Shown one piece after another: positions 11,590 to 22,245 of a DNA stretch of 64,000 bases. A model generated the notes under the pieces. The model was given only the letters and a program-made list of their open reading frames with translations, did no database searches and had not been told where the DNA came from. The stretch lies in contig JAHEWK010000014.1 in assembly GCA_020740775.1 (NCBI GenBank), positions 1,984,001 to 2,048,000 on the forward strand. The letters are read 5' to 3'. This DNA comes from Ilyonectria destructans. Taxonomy: Eukaryota; Ascomycota; Sordariomycetes; Hypocreales; Nectriaceae. A program made the translations under genes and the position numbers. Positions within the stretch are counted from its first letter, which is position 1. Every line of letters begins with the position of its first letter.

Positions 11590-13261
11590 TTGGAAAAAGC
11601 GACGGCGTGTGATGGATGAGGGCGGTTGACCTCCAACCCCGAACGGGCAAGTCATTCTTTCAAGTTTCCTTTACTCTTGTATACCTACGATGGCGGGATT
11701 ATGGGCGGAACCTGGTGAAACCAAGGCAAACGGTGTTTCAATGCAATCAAGATGCTCCTTTCAATTTACTGATACCCACAATCCGCCGCGCCCAGGTGTG
11801 TGTGTGCCTGCTGGGCTTGTACGTTGGGCCTTGGTGAATTGCCCGTTGTGAATCAATCTCCTCTGCTTCAATCATGCCTTTGTGTCGGATTCCGTGAAAC
11901 ATGGTTAATCGCTTTCGTTTCCGCCAAGTCTTCTCTCGTCTGTCGTGCGCTGGTGCGGAACAGAACGTTCCGTTGATGGTGTATAATGAAATGTCGTGAA
12001 TCATTTGCGTTTGGGTCCGTATTAGGCCCCTGCTCTCTTCGCCCGTCGCCCTTCATCCTTCATCCTTCATCCCCTCATCCCTAAATCGTCGTGGGAGTTG
12101 TCATAAACCGGCGCTTCAATTTCTTCACCGACTGGCTGTCGGGAACATGTCCGATGTTGTCGGCCTCATAGCTTGGTCCCCCTCTTCTGGGCGTCCTGAT
12201 AGACATATCCTTGCGTGACGGGACTGTCCGACACACCAAATCCGATAGATACCGGTGCCTTTCGTAACCTGTCCGTGAAGAAAGCCGGATGCCGCGTAGA
12301 CGCACAATGCTGGCCTCGAGCCGTCCACGCAACGGGCAGCGGCCGCGCTGCCGAAGCCGTGTCGGCGCCGGGGGCCGGAGACGCGGTGCCCATGTCCAGA
12401 AAAACGACGGAAGCTTCGGTGGGAAAAATGCGAATGCGACAAGGGACAAAACAAAGTCACATTCTCCTGGAGTCGTGACAGCGCTGACAACTAGGGCGAC
12501 AGGCCTGCCATCTTATGCTGAATTGATTGCCCGGTTCTTCCACGTGCCTCGGTTTCGGGCCTTGCTCCGATCAATACGCCATGGCCGGGCAGCTTTCCCC
12601 GCATGACTAATCGGATCTGCTGGAGGCATTTCCAAATTCGGAAGCGGAAATACCGTAGCTTGTCGGAACGCCATCGGATTTGCAAAACGGGCAATGCACG
12701 GCGACGGCGGTATGGAGTTTTGGGCCCATGTTAGCCGGTATCGCGCTTCGTCGTGCATAAGTACCGCGGACGGGGGCTGCTCGTCTTACACGCAGGATCG
12801 TAGTCCATATTCCCATTCACATGATTTCCACCATGAGAATCTATCAACTCACAGTTCCAACTCCTGTCACCTCCACTGATCAGCCTTGTACACTCCAAAT
12901 CCGAGTCAAACGTTCACACCCTGGCACTGCTCGACCCAATTGCCATCCCTGCCAAACCCAATCACACCTCCTGAGAACGACACAGCCCCAGAAAGCCGGT
13001 CCACTCTAAATGTCCATGTCGCTTCATCATCCAAGACCAACAAATGCCGTGCGCACGGCCGACCGCCTTGAAGAATGCAAAACCCAAATCCTCCTATCCC
13101 ACCCAGTCACGTGGTGCGTCCGCGGCGCTCTCTCCAAGCATCATCCTCGGGTGGGCGCTTCGCCTGGCCTTCCAATGATCCCAACCCGTCTGATCCGCTG
13201 AAGAAACAAGCGCCATTCGTTTCCCTCTTCCGGTGACTGCCGGGGCTTCCGCTGGGCGAAC
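11590..13261. other. intergenic, no supported gene
   Basis: Holds the 3' end of the R-SNARE gene and the promoter of the Zn2Cys6 gene. At 12081..12490 there are overlapping open frames on both strands of 75-122 codons. None has a domain, signal peptide or good splice structure, so I do not call a gene. Confidence 0.5.
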
Positions 13262-15324
13262 ATGGCCGAGGCTCCCGCCTTGCTCAAGACGTGCCAGACA
13301 TGCTTCCACGCCAAGATCCGCTGTGAAAAGACGCAGGACTCGGGCCTGTGCGACCGGTGCTTGCGCCTCGGGAAGGCTTGCGTCTTTGCTCCGTCTCGTC
13401 GCCGGAAAGCCCAACGCACTGTGCCTGTTGTCAGTTCTAGTCTTGGCGCTGGGGCTTCTGCTGGGTGAGGTTGCTATTGTCTCTATGCTGGGTTAGGCTG
13501 ACCACCAAGCAGGCGTCTTGAGCAGTCCGAGGCGAGCTCGTCCACAGCCTCTGTACCACCTTCAGTAGAGTCCTCAATCCCTCAAGGAACTCCAGAACAT
13601 GCCTCCACCTCGGATACCTCCTCCCAGGCTCAGGCCCAGGCCCCCCAGGAACGCCCTGACACAACCCCTCCGTATAGCGCCTTTGCGCGCGGCATGTTAA
13701 CCTTTGACAAAGGCCAAGTGTACCTAGATCTGTTCCGGACCAAAATGATTACCTACTTCCCCTTTGTTCTCATCCCGGAGACCATGTCCATTCGTGACTT
13801 GGACCGAGACAAGCCCTGTCTGTGCCTCGCCGTCATGTGTGCGGCTTCCGCCACAGACCCGAAGCTTCAAAAGGTCATGGGCGAACTCTTCAGCGAGATG
13901 GTTGCCATGCGGCTGATCAAGAATGTCTGGTTCTATGGCCTCGACCTCTTGCAAGGCCTCCTTGTCGTGTTAGCTTGGTAGGAACCGCGGCATCCAATTA
14001 TCGTTCCGTGGCTGATTGGCACAGGGCCCATTTTCTCCCAAGACCACTTAGATACTCGCAGCACCTGTCTCTCGCAGCCAGCATCGTTGCAGACATGAGA
14101 CTGGATAGACCGCGTATAACGGCCCTGTGGAGCCTCAACGAAGATCTCATGAAGAGCGATAATTTAAAGTTGACTGCAGATGAGATGCGAGCTTTGGCTG
14201 GTACCTATTATCTAGCGTCTAGGTATGAATGACCGCTTCAACCGGAACTCACATTAACCTAGTACAGCACATCGGTGTTGATGCAAAAAGCACGGCTGTT
14301 TAAATACACGCCATATATTCTCAAATGCTGCCACAGGATTACGGCGCACGGCGGAAAACCAACGGACAAATATCTACCATACATCATCTACCTCCAAAAA
14401 CTCATCGAAGAGCTTGACGACGCCGTTTCCATGTCGCACGAAGCACTGTACCTTACCACCGAACTTCAACGGATCAAGGAAATGTATCTTCAGACTAAAA
14501 CAACATTACCATTCGCGCTAAGCGAAAGCCGTAAGTCAACTCCAACCCAAGTGATTACAAGCTAACGAATCGAAGCAACTATCCAGCAGCAACTCCACGT
14601 TTTAGAGTTACTCATCTGCCAGCCCTCCCCAGATAGCGTCGCCCTCGGCCCCAACGGCTTCCAAAACGTCCAGGTGGCCGAGAGTTCCAACGGCCTTCTC
14701 GACTGGCTATCCCAAAGCCTCGCCGCGGCAAAGTCGCTCATCAGCGTCTTCCTGACGCTCCCCGGCGGCGAGGAAGGCCTGATGCCCAATATGAGCTGGG
14801 TTGTCCTGTACAGCAGCGCGTCTCTGGCCGTGAGGTTGGATCTCCTGGCGGCGCACTACGACATGGGACACCTGCGTCGGATCCTCGACATGACGTACAC
14901 GCTGCGGCAGATCAGGCTGCGTCTGGAATCGGCCGCTAGTTTCGACAGCAGCCCTGAAGTTCCCCGAAATGCCTTTTACCCCCTTACCATCAAGGCACAG
15001 CAAGTCGAACGGTGGTATCTCCACCACACATCCACAACAAGCTCCCCCAGCATGGGAAGCATGTTTTCTTCCTCCAGCTCCTCGCCCAGCAGCAATCAAC
15101 CCATCGAAGCCATGACAGCGACCGGGTTTACATCCGCCGGCAACCTTGTCCCCAATGTGACAGTTGCCAGTGACCCCGACAGCTCCTGGACAGCAGCCAC
15201 GGCCATGGAGTTTGACCCGGGCATCTCGATGGGCAATATGCTCTTCACAGGGTCGTTTGAATTCCTCTCGGATCAAAGTGGAGGGCCCACGGGTGGTCAA
15301 ACAGACCCGGCATCCTTCAATTAA
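13262..15324 (+). CDS. Zn(II)2Cys6 transcription factor, five exons
   Basis: Fungal-specific DNA-binding regulator. Exons 13262..13464, 13513..13977, 14025..14222, 14268..14530 and 14576..15324 join in phase to 625 aa; all four introns are 45-48 nt. The binuclear zinc cluster is at residues 11-40 with cysteines 11, 14, 21, 30, 33 and 40 (C-x2-C-x6-C-x8-C-x2-C-x6-C), preceded by only ten residues. A basic linker (SRRRKAQR) and a Ser/Pro/Gln-rich spacer follow. The middle holds the helical region typical of fungal regulators (for example YSQHLSLAASIVADMRLDRP), and the last 120 residues are Ser/Asn/Gly-rich, possibly activating. The target genes are not visible. The gene converges on the SDR gene with 107 nt between stop codons. 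Without splicing it looks broken, but every gap is explained by a normal intron. Confidence 0.88.
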
Positions 15325-15431
15325 GACAACACGCAATGTAAGAGGACGACTGTATAGGAACAGAGTTGTACTACACGGAGGCTATCGTGACACTTGGTTT
15401 TGTCTATATCTATAATCTAAATTCGTAATAT

Positions 15432-16706
15432 TCATGGACCTGCTCCAGTTTGTTTTGACTTGGCCTTCTTCTTCGTCTTGGTCGCCTTTTGCTTTTCTTG
15501 CTCCTTGCCCTTCTTGATGGCGTCGACTAATCCCTGCACCTCGTCTTTTTGCTCCTGCTCCTTCTTTTTCTGGGCGTTGATCTCGACTTGGGCCTTCTCA
15601 GCCGCCCTCCTCTTGGCCTGTAGCTTTTCCACCTTTTCAATTAAAGCATCGCTCTCCTCCCAGAGCTTCTTGGCCACCTCCTCATCCTTGATCTCGCTCC
15701 TGGCAAAGTCCACCTCCATGCACTCCTTGATCAGTTTGCCACCGGGTAGACGGCCCAAATCACCATCCATCGCGGCGTACAGAATGGACTGCGCGGCCAT
15801 GTTGGGGGACTTGAGCAGGAACCAGGGGAAAATGTAACCCATGAGGTATAGTCCAAGACCCCAGAGGGAGCCACGGGTCAACCACCGGCGAGTGCTTGGG
15901 GTGCGCGCGAGCCCTGGGTCGACAAAAATGACACGGGTGTTCATGATGCCGCCATCAGGTCGCTTGTAGGCGTCGAGGTGCTTCTGGAATGCTTGGCCAA
16001 ACACATTCATGGCAAGCTTGCTTCGAGCGTAGGCGGTGCCGGGTGACCACGACTTTGGCGAGAGTTCCTTCTTGAGAGATGGTGACCCAATGTACGCAGA
16101 ACATGTAGGAATGATGATGCGGACGTCTCGGTCGATCGGTTGGATTCGGAGCGCAGGGCTGAGGATGCTTAGCAGGTGGAAATTGGCCAGAAAGTTGACC
16201 ATCCACGTCTCCTCAATGCCCTCCACCGACTCTTTCCGCTTCCCGCCCGGCGGCGTCAAGGTCGCAGCGCACAGGATAATCATGTCCAGGCGGCGGGGCG
16301 GAGCATTGTCGATCCATTTCGTGGCAAACTTGCGGATGCTGTGGAAATCGGCCAGGTCGACCTGCTCGGCGTAGATGAGCTGGTTATTGGTGCGCTCGCG
16401 GAGGTCCCGGATATACTCGACGAGGAAGGGATCCGAGTCGGGCGATTGCGTGAGCAGCACCAGCTGCGCGCCGCGCTGGGCGAGTTGCAGGGCCGTCTGG
16501 GCGCCGATGCCCGACGTCCCGCCCGTGAGGAGGACGACTTTGCCGTGCAGCGGGCGCTCGGCGGGGTTTGAGCGGCCGGATGTCCACACCTTGAGGAGCG
16601 TCAGGAAGGTCACCGAGAGGATTGTGTAGATGATGGCTCGGGCGTTGTCGCGGATGATGGGAGGGAACCCGTTCCCGATGATGCCCATAACAAGGACGAT
16701 GGCCAT
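15432..16706 (-). CDS. membrane-anchored short-chain dehydrogenase/reductase
   Basis: A 424-aa NAD(P)-dependent oxidoreductase of the classical SDR fold. It starts with a hydrophobic segment (about residues 20-40), then the cofactor loop TGGTSGIG at 61-68, and the catalytic pair Tyr226/Lys230 in GTAYARSK. A hydrophobic stretch near 280-300 (LWGLGLYLMGYIFPWFLL) may dip into a membrane. The last 90 residues are a charged Lys/Glu/Gln coiled coil ending in a poly-basic tail (KATKTKKKAKSK), which is unusual for this family. It resembles retinol-dehydrogenase-like fungal SDRs of the ER or lipid droplets; location and substrate are inference. No intron is needed. Confidence 0.82.
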   Translation of the reverse strand: MAIVLVMGIIGNGFPPIIRDNARAIIYTILSVTFLTLLKVWTSGRSNPAERPLHGKVVLLTGGTSGIGAQTALQLAQRGAQLVLLTQSPDSDPFLVEYIRDLRERTNNQLIYAEQVDLADFHSIRKFATKWIDNAPPRRLDMIILCAATLTPPGGKRKESVEGIEETWMVNFLANFHLLSILSPALRIQPIDRDVRIIIPTCSAYIGSPSLKKELSPKSWSPGTAYARSKLAMNVFGQAFQKHLDAYKRPDGGIMNTRVIFVDPGLARTPSTRRWLTRGSLWGLGLYLMGYIFPWFLLKSPNMAAQSILYAAMDGDLGRLPGGKLIKECMEVDFARSEIKDEEVAKKLWEESDALIEKVEKLQAKRRAAEKAQVEINAQKKKEQEQKDEVQGLVDAIKKGKEQEKQKATKTKKKAKSKQTGAGP

Positions 16707-17051
16707 TGTGTCGGAGGAGCCGGAATCGCGGCTGGTTAGTCGGATTGAATGTTAAGGCATGCCGGAGAATCCGCAAAATATCGCCAGACTTTCAGGGTCA
16801 GTGGATCGAAGTGCAGTTGGGAAGGACTAAGGAGAACATCTGGAGTCGTGTCCTGGTTTCGTCGCCACGCGGCTTCACGTGACGCACCTCTAACTCGACG
16901 TCGTCCACACACGACTTAAAGAGTCCATCTCTCAATGAATGCACGCTTCCACGCGCTGTAATATATTACGGGTGGATTAATCCGGGCTATCAGCCGTACA
17001 ATTTCCCAAGCTACAGAATCCGGCACCTTTGTTTCCATCCAAGTTGCAGGT
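16707..17051. other. intergenic, SDR promoter
   Basis: A 345-nt spacer with the SDR upstream region and the 3' end of the DUF2235 gene. Nothing else is seen. Confidence 0.5.
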
Positions 17052-19069
17052 TCAGCCTTCCTTTTGCTTCCTGATCCAAATCTCTCCAACCGGATCGCCA
17101 GGCTCAGCGACACACAGCCATTCTCCAATTCCGTACTCTGGTGGTGCCTTTCTGGTGCCGCGACCACCCCCTCCAATGATCAGATTACCTGGGCGATAAG
17201 TCTCGTCCATGTTCATGCGACGGATGACGCTGCCATGGACGCGCACGCCCGAGGGAATGTCTCGCACCTCTCCGCAGGGCAGAGGCCATCGAATCGGCCT
17301 CCATGAGCCGTCGCTCTGCAGATCCATTCTGCGGAATGGGAGATATTCCATGAATTTCCACGCAGCCACGGCCAGGTCGCCGAGACCCTGGCCAAACTCG
17401 AGTGAGTCGTGGATCTTTGCACCGCATGCCCCGTATATGATGCCATGAAAGCCGTGGTGTGAATGATCGACGTCGGTCTTTTCGTCCGTGCCGAGGCTGG
17501 GCATTGTAGGCGTTCGACTCGGTCCTCCCGTGCCGTTGGCCACGCGGATATCTGGAATGTCAGGCGGGTCGATTGTCTTGGGTTCGAGCTCGTCGAATTC
17601 CTCCTCAGCGCAGCATCCCATCTCGGCGACCTTTTCCTCGTCGAATGGGAGCCCGACATTCATGGCTTCTCTCACCATCCACGCCAGCGGGATATGGCTG
17701 GCGCTCTTGCTGTCCTCGAGCATCTCCCAGCCTCCACCGACATCAGCATGCCCTCCTGCGAACCAGACTTCGTCAATGTCCTGGCCATCATCTTCAGGAT
17801 CGACTTCGGAGACGGGGATGCCGGATATATTCGACATGGTTTCGAATTCCGGCCGTTGCCTAGATGCTGTTCTTGCGCCAGACTTGGATCGAGCTCGGTA
17901 TGGGGCGTAATTCGCAGGTTCTTGGTTCGGAGCCCCTTTCTCTTTGTTTTCTCCGGGCCTGAGATAACTCGGCCGCCGTCCTCGCTCCTCTTGTCCCGTG
18001 GTATCCTTGTCCGCGCCGTCCTTTCCCAAGCTCACATCCCGCACATCCCGCAGGTCACCCCGCAAATCATCCAAGAATTCGCCAAAATGACGACGCTTTT
18101 CTGTATGTGTCGGTATAGCTTGGTACATGAGATCCTGACGAAACTTGGCACGTCTTTCATCGATGCTCACTGCGTGGCGAATCACTTTGGCGCTGCTTCG
18201 CGCCGTATAAGGGAACTTGCTGCGCTGCATCCAAGCTGTCTCGAAGCGTGGAACCGAGTTAACGGTGTCGAACAACCCGAGGAATCGAATCCTGCCGACT
18301 GGTCTCGAAAAGGTTTCGCGGAATCCCTTCATGAAGCGAAACATTTCATCTCTCTTCTTCCTGGTTTCTTCCGCCTCCTCGTCCGTGCCCGAAGCCATCT
18401 CGCGACTCTGCCATTCGGCAAATGCCTTCCAAGCAAACTTGACCATCTCTTCATTACCGTGGGATAGTAGGCCAATGTAGTCGAGCATCTCGGCAAGGAA
18501 ACGAGCAATGTACGCGCCTCGACTGAATCCAAACATGTAAATCTCATCGCCCGGGTTGTAAAATCGCATCAGGAACCGGTAACCGCCGACGACATGCTGG
18601 TCAAAAGAGGACCCAACGGCTGAGTCCTTAGCCTTTTGATACCACGAACTCAACCTGGCGCGAAGGCCGGTGTGGGTGAGCGATCCGGATATGACATACG
18701 TGCCGATGCCAGCTAGAACCCTTAGCGAATACCGCCACTGTGGAAGACAAACTTACGTTGATAGTAATGATATTGGTCATTGGCTGTTCGATTGAGCATT
18801 CGGAAAATCTTGAGAATGTTGCTGTCGCTGTCGTCGCCATGGAACTTGTTCCCGGTACCGTCGAAGCACAGAACCAGCTTTCGTGGTTTTTGGCCAGGCC
18901 CTGGGGTTGGAAATACGGGGTTCATCGTGGGAGAGCTTGGTCGAGTCTGTGACTCCTTCGATGGAGGGTTGAACTTTGTGTCTTTGGCCGGCTCATGTTC
19001 TCTGACCGGCTCATGTCCTCTGACCGGCGCATGCTGCGCGGAGGTCGGGGCAAGATGAGATGCATCCAT
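17052..19069 (-). CDS. DUF2235 alpha/beta hydrolase (Tle1-like)
   Basis: A 657-aa protein of the DUF2235 family, the catalytic fold shared with Tle1-type phospholipases of bacterial type VI secretion and common in fungi as intracellular proteins. Exon 1 is 18757..19069 and exon 2 is 17052..18712, joined across a 44-nt intron. The start at 19069 has a strong context (tcaccATGg); a longer frame to 19129 is possible but weaker. Hallmarks: [10 protein letters not shown] at 65-74, the nucleophile elbow GFSRG at 166-170 (Ser168), and [12 protein letters not shown] further on, which supplies the catalytic Asp/His region. There is no signal peptide. An insert rich in charged and Ser residues (about 300-380) separates the two parts of the fold. 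The fungal function is not established; lipase activity is inferred from the family. Confidence 0.85.
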
Positions 19070-20760
19070 GGTGACACAGACGCAGACCGTGTACCGTGGA
19101 AGTCTGGGTCCGAGGTTTCTTCGAATCAACGGCTTAGGTGGCTGCAGTTATTACGGAGTGTGATGAGAGGGTGTGGTCGGGCTGGATCATACCGTCGGAT
19201 CGACCCAAGAACTACCCAAAGAACAGCGACAAGCATGGCGCAACCTGCGGGGGACGGCGAACCGTAATATCCTCAGACGCGGACATGGCGCGATTTTAGA
19301 TCCGGCTGTCTCATACGCAAGGCAAACCATCGCCGCCAAGTGGGCGAGGAGAGTACTCGGAGTAGGCTTTGGTGTCAACTCGACGGGCGATGGCGGCCAA
19401 TGCGGTGTGATGGCGGATCTCAACCATCATCCCGTCTCACCCCCTCGAGGACAATTGGCCAATCCAGGAAGCCCTAGTCATATTACGAATAGCCGGCCAG
19501 GCCTGGTGCACGCGGGACGAGTCGGTGGCTCGCTGAGGCACGCATGTCTCAGAACACAGACCATTGAGAGGGGATGTAGTGGGTGCCGGGGCGCTCAGCA
19601 GGTGAGGCTACGGCTGGTGGCTATCTTTCAGCCCAGCCGCAATTGAAGATCTGGCGATCTTTGCCGGATAGGTGTGCGTACATGAGGAGCGGCACGGTCA
19701 AAGGGCCACATTGGGTTCGGGCCCTTTTTCAGTTCATTTACCATGTACTGGCCGACGAGTCCAAGACACGAGAAAAGAAGAGATGACAAACACGGATGCC
19801 TATTGTTTACCGCCATGAATGACTTCTTACCATCTCCGCAAGGGAGGTCCTCGCGCGATAATTGCTTTTCCCTAGCCTGCGGCCCGTCGTTCGCCAGGAC
19901 TAGTCGCCAGCCTCTGACGCAAACAGACCCATACACGTCCGGCCGGAGGATTAATCGTCTGCCGGTGACAGGCCGGACGGCTAGCGTCACGGTGGCAGGA
20001 CGATCCGGGGCTAGCAAAGAACGACGAAGGATTTGCATACTTCCAGCCATTCGTCCAAGTCGACGCAACTATATCCACGCGGGATGGCTAGGGCGCTGCA
20101 GGAAGAAGAAACTTGGCGACGGGGCGTCAAGTCGCTCGCTGGCTGTCCACTATTGCTGCAGTCTCTCCAGCCAGCGAATGGATTCGGCATGTCTTATTCT
20201 GTCTTGGACGCATTGCCAATCGGAGTCCCCAGTTCCGCGCCAGTGCGGCCGCTACCAAGGGCCGTCCCTAGGAGGCGACTAATAAGAAGGGCGAGCAGCG
20301 GCCTTGGACGGCGGCCAATGTGCGGCATGACAAGCTTTTGTGTTTGTGGATTCAATCGTGGCCGATGCTGAATCGCTTCTGTCCTGGTGCGCGGCAACAG
20401 CGTTTTCTCTCGCACGCCACTTGGAGATGAGAGACTTTAGAAGGTGAGCCAGTCCGTCCAAGCGTTGTTTATCCGCTGGCTGGCTTCGATGGGTCGGATC
20501 TATGCAGCGCAGTGGCGTGCAATGCAGCGCGGTGGAGAAGCGTAGGCAAGGGAAGAGAAGCGGCAGGTGAGTGAGTCGGGAAGTGTTCCATGGCTCTGTG
20601 GGTGTGGGAGTGTAGATGCTGGTTTAGTTCTCTGCATCTTGTCAGCTGGCATCAGGTTGCCCATCTCCGCTGGCTTGATCAATCTATCATGTCTATTGAG
20701 CTGATATATGCGTGCGTAGTGGTACAGTAACTAGACACTAATACACCAAAGCACACGCAT
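19070..20760. other. intergenic, 1.7 kb, nothing recognised
   Basis: Upstream of the DUF2235 gene and downstream of the enoyl-CoA hydratase gene. Open frames of 60-180 codons occur on both strands with Arg/Pro/Ser-biased content typical of chance frames in GC-rich DNA. Confidence 0.5.
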
Positions 20761-21618
20761 CTACAACTTACTATTCTTCCAGACCGCCTTTCGCTTCTCA
20801 ACAAAGCTCAACACGCCCTCCTTCATATTCTCCCCGCCGTCCAGCCCCTGAAATATGCCCCGTTCGACGCGCCCGGTGCTGGCCTTGGGATCCTCGCCGT
20901 CCCACCCGCCCAGCAGCCCGTCGCGCGTCACAATCACCGAGTCGGGCGAGTTGCCCGCCAGCTCGCCCGCCCACCACAGCGCCTCCTCGAGGAGCGCGTC
21001 GCCGGCTACCACGGCGTTGACGAGGCCCCATGTTTGGAGTTGAGCTGCCGTGTATGTCCGGCCGAGCAGGGCCATTTCTGATGCGCGCTGGCGGCCGACG
21101 CTGCGGATCAGACGAGGCAGGGCGCCGGCGATGGCTACCACGCCGCGTTTCACTTCCGGCAGCCCGAACTTGGCCGTTTCGCTGGCGATGACCATGTCGA
21201 CGTTGAGCGCCATCTCCATGCCGCCGCCGAAGCACAGCCCGTTGACGGCCGCAATGATGGGCTTCTTGCCGCGCCGGTTGCTCAGCCCGCCGAAGCCGTT
21301 GTCATCCCACTTCTTGTCGACGTCCTCACCCACGGGCTGCTTATCCGCGCGGCTCTCCCTCTCATTGTTCTTCTCGTGCCACTCCTTCAAATCCGCCCCG
21401 GCGCAAAACGCCCTGCCCTTGCCCGTGATGACGGCGCACCGCAGCGCCGGCTCGGCGTCGTACCAGGCCCACAGGCGGTCCAGCGCAAAGTGCATGTGGC
21501 GCGGGAGGGCGTTGAGCTGCGCGGGCCGGTTGAGCGTGACGAGCAGCACGTGCGGCTTGGGCGACGAGATGAGCACGTCTGGGACGGCCGGCGGTGCGCT
21601 GGAGAAGGTCTGCGACAT
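20761..21618 (-). CDS. peroxisomal enoyl-CoA hydratase/isomerase
   Basis: Crotonase-fold enzyme of 285 aa from the ATG at 21618. It carries the two oxyanion-hole loops, GKGRAFCAGADLKE and NGLCFGGGMEMAL, and a family-like acidic position in FGLPEVKRGVVAIAG. The protein ends in NSKL, a perfect type 1 peroxisomal targeting signal, so peroxisomal beta-oxidation or side-chain acyl-CoA metabolism is likely. The frame is open to 21735, adding 39 residues without acidic side chains; that longer form could carry a second targeting signal. Substrate specificity cannot be read from the sequence. No intron is needed. Confidence 0.88.
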   Translation of the reverse strand: MSQTFSSAPPAVPDVLISSPKPHVLLVTLNRPAQLNALPRHMHFALDRLWAWYDAEPALRCAVITGKGRAFCAGADLKEWHEKNNERESRADKQPVGEDVDKKWDDNGFGGLSNRRGKKPIIAAVNGLCFGGGMEMALNVDMVIASETAKFGLPEVKRGVVAIAGALPRLIRSVGRQRASEMALLGRTYTAAQLQTWGLVNAVVAGDALLEEALWWAGELAGNSPDSVIVTRDGLLGGWDGEDPKASTGRVERGIFQGLDGGENMKEGVLSFVEKRKAVWKNSKL

Positions 21619-22245
21619 GATGACGGATTGCGGGAATGTCGTGACGCTGAGGGTGAAGAAGTGGGCGCCGAAGTGGGAGTGATGGATTGTTGGCATGGGT
21701 GAGTTGACCAAGATATTTGTAAAGGTTGGGCTCACTCAATAGTGTCACTGATTAATCAGTCTCAATTGCGATTCACTCAGCCTGATTTCTGTTCAACCTC
21801 AAAGATAACTCAATATCTCAGTAATGATCTGAGGTGGTGACCCCATCCATCAAGTGGCCTGTTACCCCAGATTTATTAGCACTCCAGTGTGTGGGGAACC
21901 TCGGTACCTCGGTTGCCGGCCAACTCCAACTCCAACATAACATCAATACCCGCGCATAGTCTTCCACCACCAATTGTTCAACTCTCATCACTTTAACGAC
22001 AATTAACGACACCTAACGACACAAAATAGTACAGCATGGTGTCTTTTGGCAGAAGCATTAACGCCAGCCCTCCCGCTCTGGGAATCCCAGCAGCAGCCAT
22101 CGAGAATGAATATTATCAAGATCCAACCGTCTCTCTTGCAACTCCGTGGATCTGCAAGTCTTCTGTGTGCTAGTGGTACAATACGAGTCCATCACTGTTC
22201 CGTCCGTTGACCTCTCACCTCTTCCGTCCGTTAGCCTCTCGCCTC
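21619..22245. other. intergenic, hydratase promoter and Snu71 3' side
   Basis: A 627-nt spacer between two minus-strand genes. The open frame at 21619..21735 continues the hydratase frame. No other feature is supported. Confidence 0.5.

Noticed and set aside
12081..12490. Overlapping frames of 75-122 codons on both strands, one with a plausible C-terminus
   Set aside because: The two minus-strand pieces that look protein-like are in different frames and no good donor/acceptor pair joins them. RNA data could reopen this.
19173..20282. Frames of up to 179 codons between the DUF2235 and hydratase genes
   Set aside because: No domain, signal peptide or splice sites; composition typical of non-coding GC-rich DNA.
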